Origin: Hyphomicrobiales bacterium
GTDB lineage: Bacteria > Pseudomonadota > Alphaproteobacteria > Rhizobiales > Rhizobiaceae
Assembly: GCA_900472295.1 (NCBI GenBank)
Contig: UCIA01000002.1
Coordinates: 744,001-808,000, forward strand
DNA length: 64,000 bases
Reading direction: 5' to 3'
Numbering within the stretch: position 1 is the stretch's first letter; every line of letters starts with the position of its first letter. Under the pieces are notes generated by a model. That model was not told where the DNA came from and ran no database searches. It saw only the letters and a list, made by a program, of their open reading frames with translations. The translations under genes were made by a program, and so were the position numbers. Below are positions 60,092 through 64,000 of this stretch, in pieces.

Positions 60092-61843
60092 TCAATCTGG
60101 ATGGCGCAACCTGATAATCGCATAGTCATCGGTGCGCGTTACCGACAATGCCTGATTTGCCTCCAACGCATCCGCAACACGCAAGAGGTCCGCCTTGAAT
60201 TCCTGCTCCACTGGCCACCCGCTCGTTGTCGGAGCGAGATTGTCTATGAACGACAGCGCGACAGCATCTGCGGCCCGGGTTGTGAGCACGGCTGTCACCA
60301 GATCGGCATAGTTGGCGCCAATGGTTCTATCTACCTCGCGCTGAGGAAAGGCTTGTAGCGTAACGGGCCACTGATCGAATGCTGCCGCAACGTTCTTGTC
60401 GCCGCCAATATTGAACGCATTGATCCTGATGTTGGGCGCGAGAAATGTTATGAAAAAATCATTCCCCCACGGTGCGAAGAAGACCCGTTCGCCGTCAGAG
60501 AAGTTTTTGTCAATGCTCGCCGCGGCAGCTTCAACCTCCAGCATATTTTCCCGATTTGTGGTGTAGGTGTCCAACCAGATTTGGTGCGGCAAGTTGCACA
60601 GCATCACAGCGGACGCCACCATAATCGGCCAACCTGCAAGGCTCTTGCGCCCTGCAGCGCTTGCCAGGAATGCGGCCCACATCCCGAACATCCCAAGAAC
60701 TGCCCACCGATAGCTGGCTCGCATGGCGCCGAAACCCGGCAGGTTCTCGGAGATCAATCCCGTTCCTGTCGAAATTGGAGCGTAGGACGCCGGCATGGTC
60801 GGATCGATGACGCCAGCCGGCTTCAACGTGTAGAGCTTGAACGACGGTCCGAGCGAGAAATAGAAACCGATCAGACCAATCGCAATGAAACCATAAACGA
60901 CGCGCTTGTCGCCACGACCAATGGCCAACCCTACAATCGCAGCTAGAACGAGAAATATCGCGTGTGGAGTGGTGAACACCGAGGAATCACCAAAATAGTC
61001 CTTGGCTTCTCTACTTTCGGCGAAGCCGATCCAATCCGAAAGCCAAGACAGCCCTTGAACAGGGCGAAATAGAAATTCTATGTTTGCTCCCCACCCGCGA
61101 AAGAATTCCAGTGGCGCTTGATCGTAGCTTACACGTCCAACATAGAGCGCATATAGAGCGTACGCGATCAAGAATGCGCAACCAATCAAAGCAATCCGAA
61201 GTATTGGCAGCTTCAAGGGTTCCCTGCGGCCGAAAGTTGCCATCACCAACAGACAGACTGCAGAGACAGCAAACATCACAAACGTATATCCGTCCATGAA
61301 GATGGCAATCACCCCAGCAACAAAAAGGGCCAAAGAGGCCCCAAGCGATGGGGTGTCGTCCCAAACAATCGCCCATGAGCACATAACGTAGAAAGGAAGC
61401 AATGACATCCCTAACGCCAGTGCCGAGTAGCTTTCATGCATCCACACCATCGGAGTCGACAACCACATTGCGGCGGCGGTAAGCGAAAGAATCCTTCCAG
61501 CGTTGAGAATTCGTCCAAGCCGGTAGCAGCCCCAAAAAGCCAGTATCAGCCACACCCCAAAGGACAGCGAATAGGCATCTGCAGCATTGAATCCTAATTT
61601 GAGAAATGCTGCCGCCGGCAAGGCGGCTGGAAGTCCGAACGCAATTGCGGCCGGCATCGGATTGCCGATATCGTTCGCATAGATCCAGATCAGCGGGGAG
61701 TTTGCGAATGATCTCGCAAAGCCCATCAGCCACAGCGCTTGCCCGAATGTTGGGGTGGAGTAACCTGGAATTGCCCCATGCAGGACGAGTACGAACACAA
61801 CAAAAGGAAGAGCCGCCAATGCGGTTACAAAGCGTAAACTCAC
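60092..61843 (-). CDS. Large polytopic membrane protein of the polysaccharide region
   Basis: A 583-aa integral membrane protein with about 12 TM helices and a C-terminal soluble part of about 150 residues. It has the topology of lipid-linked sugar transferases (GT39/GT-C-like; loop after TM1 GYSTPTFGQALWLMGFARSF), but no catalytic motif can be named with certainty. GTG start at 61843 with a weak ribosome-binding site. It is on the minus strand, with a 272-bp gap upstream to the GT4 gene. Confidence 0.75.
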   Translation of the reverse strand: MSLRFVTALAALPFVVFVLVLHGAIPGYSTPTFGQALWLMGFARSFANSPLIWIYANDIGNPMPAAIAFGLPAALPAAAFLKLGFNAADAYSLSFGVWLILAFWGCYRLGRILNAGRILSLTAAAMWLSTPMVWMHESYSALALGMSLLPFYVMCSWAIVWDDTPSLGASLALFVAGVIAIFMDGYTFVMFAVSAVCLLVMATFGRREPLKLPILRIALIGCAFLIAYALYALYVGRVSYDQAPLEFFRGWGANIEFLFRPVQGLSWLSDWIGFAESREAKDYFGDSSVFTTPHAIFLVLAAIVGLAIGRGDKRVVYGFIAIGLIGFYFSLGPSFKLYTLKPAGVIDPTMPASYAPISTGTGLISENLPGFGAMRASYRWAVLGMFGMWAAFLASAAGRKSLAGWPIMVASAVMLCNLPHQIWLDTYTTNRENMLEVEAAAASIDKNFSDGERVFFAPWGNDFFITFLAPNIRINAFNIGGDKNVAAAFDQWPVTLQAFPQREVDRTIGANYADLVTAVLTTRAADAVALSFIDNLAPTTSGWPVEQEFKADLLRVADALEANQALSVTRTDDYAIIRLRHPD

Positions 61844-62115
61844 GTTGGATCACCCACCGAACGGCGGTGGTTCCGCACACCGGTGTTGCGAGATGTGATC
61901 CTTTGGCAGCTCCACCAGTCCGGCATGAGTGAAGCAAAGGCTGAACCCAACTGCCGGTTTCGCCGTTTCGTCATGGGCGACCCAACAGAACCGGAACGAT
62001 GGAGGCAGCGCTCATTGATATTCATGTTCTCATCTTCGAAAGCAGTGGCTAGAACGCAACGGTGACAACGGGGACTGAAGCTGAATCGAAGCGGGCACAG
62101 CCACGCGAAATACGA

Positions 62116-64000
62116 CTACACGGGGACGCGTAGTGAGTTGCCGAACCAGCTGACTTCCTCCTGGAGAAGCTCGATGTCGACGAATGCCGCGCCGCGCTCT
62201 TTCAACGAAGCAGGGACAATAATGGCCATGTAGTGCGTATCGGCCGGCACCAGCACAAATGGAATGCGAGTACGCGCATTGTCATACTGGAGGAGATCGC
62301 CGGCGGCGTCCAGCACATGATAGCTCAGCACAACTCCCAAGTTTCCGTCAGTCGGGCCGAGGCTCGACCAGACTGTCCCGGAGAGGTTGGTCACACTGAC
62401 GACGATCTTCAATGCAGCGCCATCATCAGTCTTGTAAGGACCTTCCACTAGTTCGAGGTTGTGGGCTCGCTGTTCCTCTTCGAGGACGGTCGTGATCCTT
62501 GTGATACCAAGGTCGGTCAGTGGTGCGAAAGGCCTAGGGGATCGTGGTTCGTAGACCTTGTACCACTTCTGCCCAACGACAACGTCCTCCAGCTGCACCG
62601 CGCTTTCTGACCATGTCGGCCACGACGTCTCGTGCGGCCCCGCCGCTGGCATGCGCTTCAGGAAGGTCTTGACCGCCGTGGCCAGCGAGGCGGGTGAACC
62701 GACCTCGAAGAAATCCGCTGCAGCCGCCCCCTTGCTCACCTCTCGGAACACTGGAATGTCGCTGGCAAGCACCGGTTTGCCGAAATGGCCTGCCTCAACG
62801 ATGGGCAGGCCGAAACCTTCCGCAAAGGAAGCCGCTATCAAGGCGTCGCAATCATTGTAGAGAGTGGCTAACATGCTATCGCCAACTTTTTCGTGCCAAT
62901 GCAGACGTTCGCCGATCTCCTGATGACCCCGAATACGGTGGGCAAGATCCGAAGTGCCCCACCCGATTGTACCGACCACAACGAGCTCGACATCGACGCC
63001 GTCGGCCCACAATGCCTCAAAGGCCTCGAGCGCAACGCGATGGCCCTTGCGGGGTTCCAGCGTTCCGACCATCAGGAAGTAAGAACGCGCCGCGCCCTTG
63101 CTTCGCCGAACCGGCTTGGGCGCGGGTGGCTCGGTCGCGAAATTCGCGCCGAGCTGCCAGTAGCCAATCTTCATTCGGCGCGGAAACCCGATGCCTGCGA
63201 GCAAATCCAGCAATTCATCGGCGACTGCGCGCGAGATGCAGACAAAGCCGGTGGAATAGGCGAGCGCGGTTTGAAACCAGGCGCTAAAAATGGGCGGCAT
63301 GCCTTCGTGGCAAAAGGCAGCTGAACGCAGGGGAACTGTGTCGTACAGGCAGGATATGACCTCGCCGCCCTTGATCAAGACCGGACGAAGAAATGTCGGA
63401 TGGAGGGTGTGAAAAGGCCACGAACTGTCCAACATCAAGACTGTATCGCCGGCCTGTGGTCGGAGCCGGTTCGACGATTGCTTCGGCGGTGGACGTCCCG
63501 TCCACTCGCTTGCGGAGTACCAACCCGATTCGTCGTCGCAGAACGAGATGTACTTGCCTTCGTCCTTTGATCGATGCGGGAACATACATTCACAGATTCG
63601 CCGAACAACTCGTTGAATGCCCGTCCTGTGGTCGTCTATGAGTGTTGCGCTTGCGTCCACCAGCAGCCGCGGCCTCGCGACCTCAGGCTCTGCGAGCGCC
63701 ATTAGGGTCGACACGTCCTCTTCATCATTACTCTTGACGCCAAGCGCTTTGACCAATCCGAGTTGCGGCGGAGCCGTGTGGGGGTCGAGTCCGTGCAAGC
63801 CATGAACGACACGGTCCGAGACCCTTCGCCAGCTGAATCTGTCAATTCTATCCCGCGCCAATTCCTTCAGCTTACGCGCATTGAGTTTAGCAGCGACTAC
63901 AGCTTCGATTTTTTCCGCAAGGTCCAAAGATGACGCAGGATCAAAGAGCAGGGCTTCGTTTCCGACAACTTCGGGAAGCGCCCCCGCTCTGGCTGCGATT
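62116..64000 (-). CDS. Tandem GT4 glycosyltransferase, 5'-truncated by window edge
   Basis: The frame is open to the right edge. Its first visible residues (ARAGALPEVVGNEALLFDP) are the donor-site end of one GT4 domain, after which DLAEKIEAVV leads to a complete second GT4 domain: MVGTLEPRKGHRVALEAFEAL and AASFAEGFGLPIVEAGHFGKPVL. The C-terminus adds a beta-rich domain of about 120 residues (KIVVSVTNLSGTVWSS) that resembles carbohydrate-ABC Wzt-like modules. At least 628 residues are present. It is probably a bifunctional polymer or O-chain glycosyltransferase. Confidence 0.85.
   Translation of the reverse strand, partial: IAARAGALPEVVGNEALLFDPASSLDLAEKIEAVVAAKLNARKLKELARDRIDRFSWRRVSDRVVHGLHGLDPHTAPPQLGLVKALGVKSNDEEDVSTLMALAEPEVARPRLLVDASATLIDDHRTGIQRVVRRICECMFPHRSKDEGKYISFCDDESGWYSASEWTGRPPPKQSSNRLRPQAGDTVLMLDSSWPFHTLHPTFLRPVLIKGGEVISCLYDTVPLRSAAFCHEGMPPIFSAWFQTALAYSTGFVCISRAVADELLDLLAGIGFPRRMKIGYWQLGANFATEPPAPKPVRRSKGAARSYFLMVGTLEPRKGHRVALEAFEALWADGVDVELVVVGTIGWGTSDLAHRIRGHQEIGERLHWHEKVGDSMLATLYNDCDALIAASFAEGFGLPIVEAGHFGKPVLASDIPVFREVSKGAAAADFFEVGSPASLATAVKTFLKRMPAAGPHETSWPTWSESAVQLEDVVVGQKWYKVYEPRSPRPFAPLTDLGITRITTVLEEEQRAHNLELVEGPYKTDDGAALKIVVSVTNLSGTVWSSLGPTDGNLGVVLSYHVLDAAGDLLQYDNARTRIPFVLVPADTHYMAIIVPASLKERGAAFVDIELLQEEVSWFGNSLRVPV

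Noticed and set aside
1-64000. CRISPR arrays, rRNA genes or a replication origin
   Set aside because: I saw no regularly spaced direct repeats, no rRNA core sequences and no repABC/oriV or DnaA-box cluster.

Overview
The window looks like chromosomal DNA from a Mesorhizobium-type alphaproteobacterium (order Hyphomicrobiales). The evidence is its high GC content, a soxBDAG sarcosine oxidase operon, a CobC/CobD/CobO/CobP/CbtAB cobalamin locus behind a B12 riboswitch, a serine-cycle sgaA-mcl-mtkA-mtkB cluster, and palindromic intergenic repeats of a type I recognise from rhizobial genomes. The genus is an inference; there is no rRNA gene to confirm it.

Layout. 1-4.8 kb: heterotetrameric sarcosine oxidase (soxB cut by the window edge, then soxD, soxA, soxG). 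4.9-7.1 kb: a 14-TM MFS exporter and a nitroreductase. 7.3-14.9 kb: an overlapping catabolic operon of XRE-cupin regulator, dimethylglycine-dehydrogenase-like enzyme, homocysteine S-methyltransferase, aminotransferase and a second dimethylglycine-dehydrogenase-like enzyme, followed by a Sel1-repeat protein. 15.7-22.2 kb (minus): an NMT1/THI5-type ABC importer with a CodA-like amidohydrolase, a GlcD-type FAD enzyme and two flavodoxin-fold quinone reductases. 22.5-23.9 kb: RidA and a creatininase-family protein. 23.9-28.8 kb: cobalamin genes, a tyrosine phosphatase and the riboswitch. 28.9-36 kb: ChaC, a Rieske oxygenase, an MFS carrier, a DUF1624-type membrane protein, an isoprenylcysteine-methyltransferase-like protein, a MerR regulator and MgtE. 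36-40 kb: MipA/OmpV, a two-component system and a LuxR-type regulator lacking the receiver aspartate. 40.2-44.6 kb: serine-cycle genes.

44.5-50.9 kb is an integration scar zone. A 2-kb, visibly more A+T-rich segment sits at the 3' end of mtkB. It carries three overlapping genes: a small RNase-H-fold-like protein, an intact eukaryotic-type Ser/Thr kinase and a 60-aa basic protein. The segment is followed by a tRNA-Leu(GAG) 3' fragment and then by a second, slightly diverged copy of the mtkB 3' end together with a terminator-like hairpin. Further on are a TauD-type dioxygenase, an HWE/HisKA_2 kinase, a second tRNA-Leu 3' tip, a defective tRNA-Val(CAC), a tRNA-Ser-like 3' fragment and an IS630 remnant. 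No integrase is visible. I consider the kinase cassette the best candidate for an undescribed system.

50.9-64 kb is a surface-polysaccharide region: several glycosyltransferases, SAM and FkbM methyltransferases, a flippase-like membrane protein, an acyltransferase-SGNH fusion, a large membrane protein and a tandem-GT4 protein that runs off the right edge. It is broken up by decayed IS481 and IS630 pieces and a frameshifted gene.

A metabolic theme runs through the first 45 kb. Betaine-type compounds could be demethylated (Rieske oxygenase, homocysteine methyltransferase, two dimethylglycine-dehydrogenase-like enzymes, sarcosine oxidase) to glycine plus folate-bound C1. Glycine and C1 make serine, and the SgaA/Mcl/Mtk enzymes connect serine and glyoxylate to malyl-CoA and acetyl-CoA.
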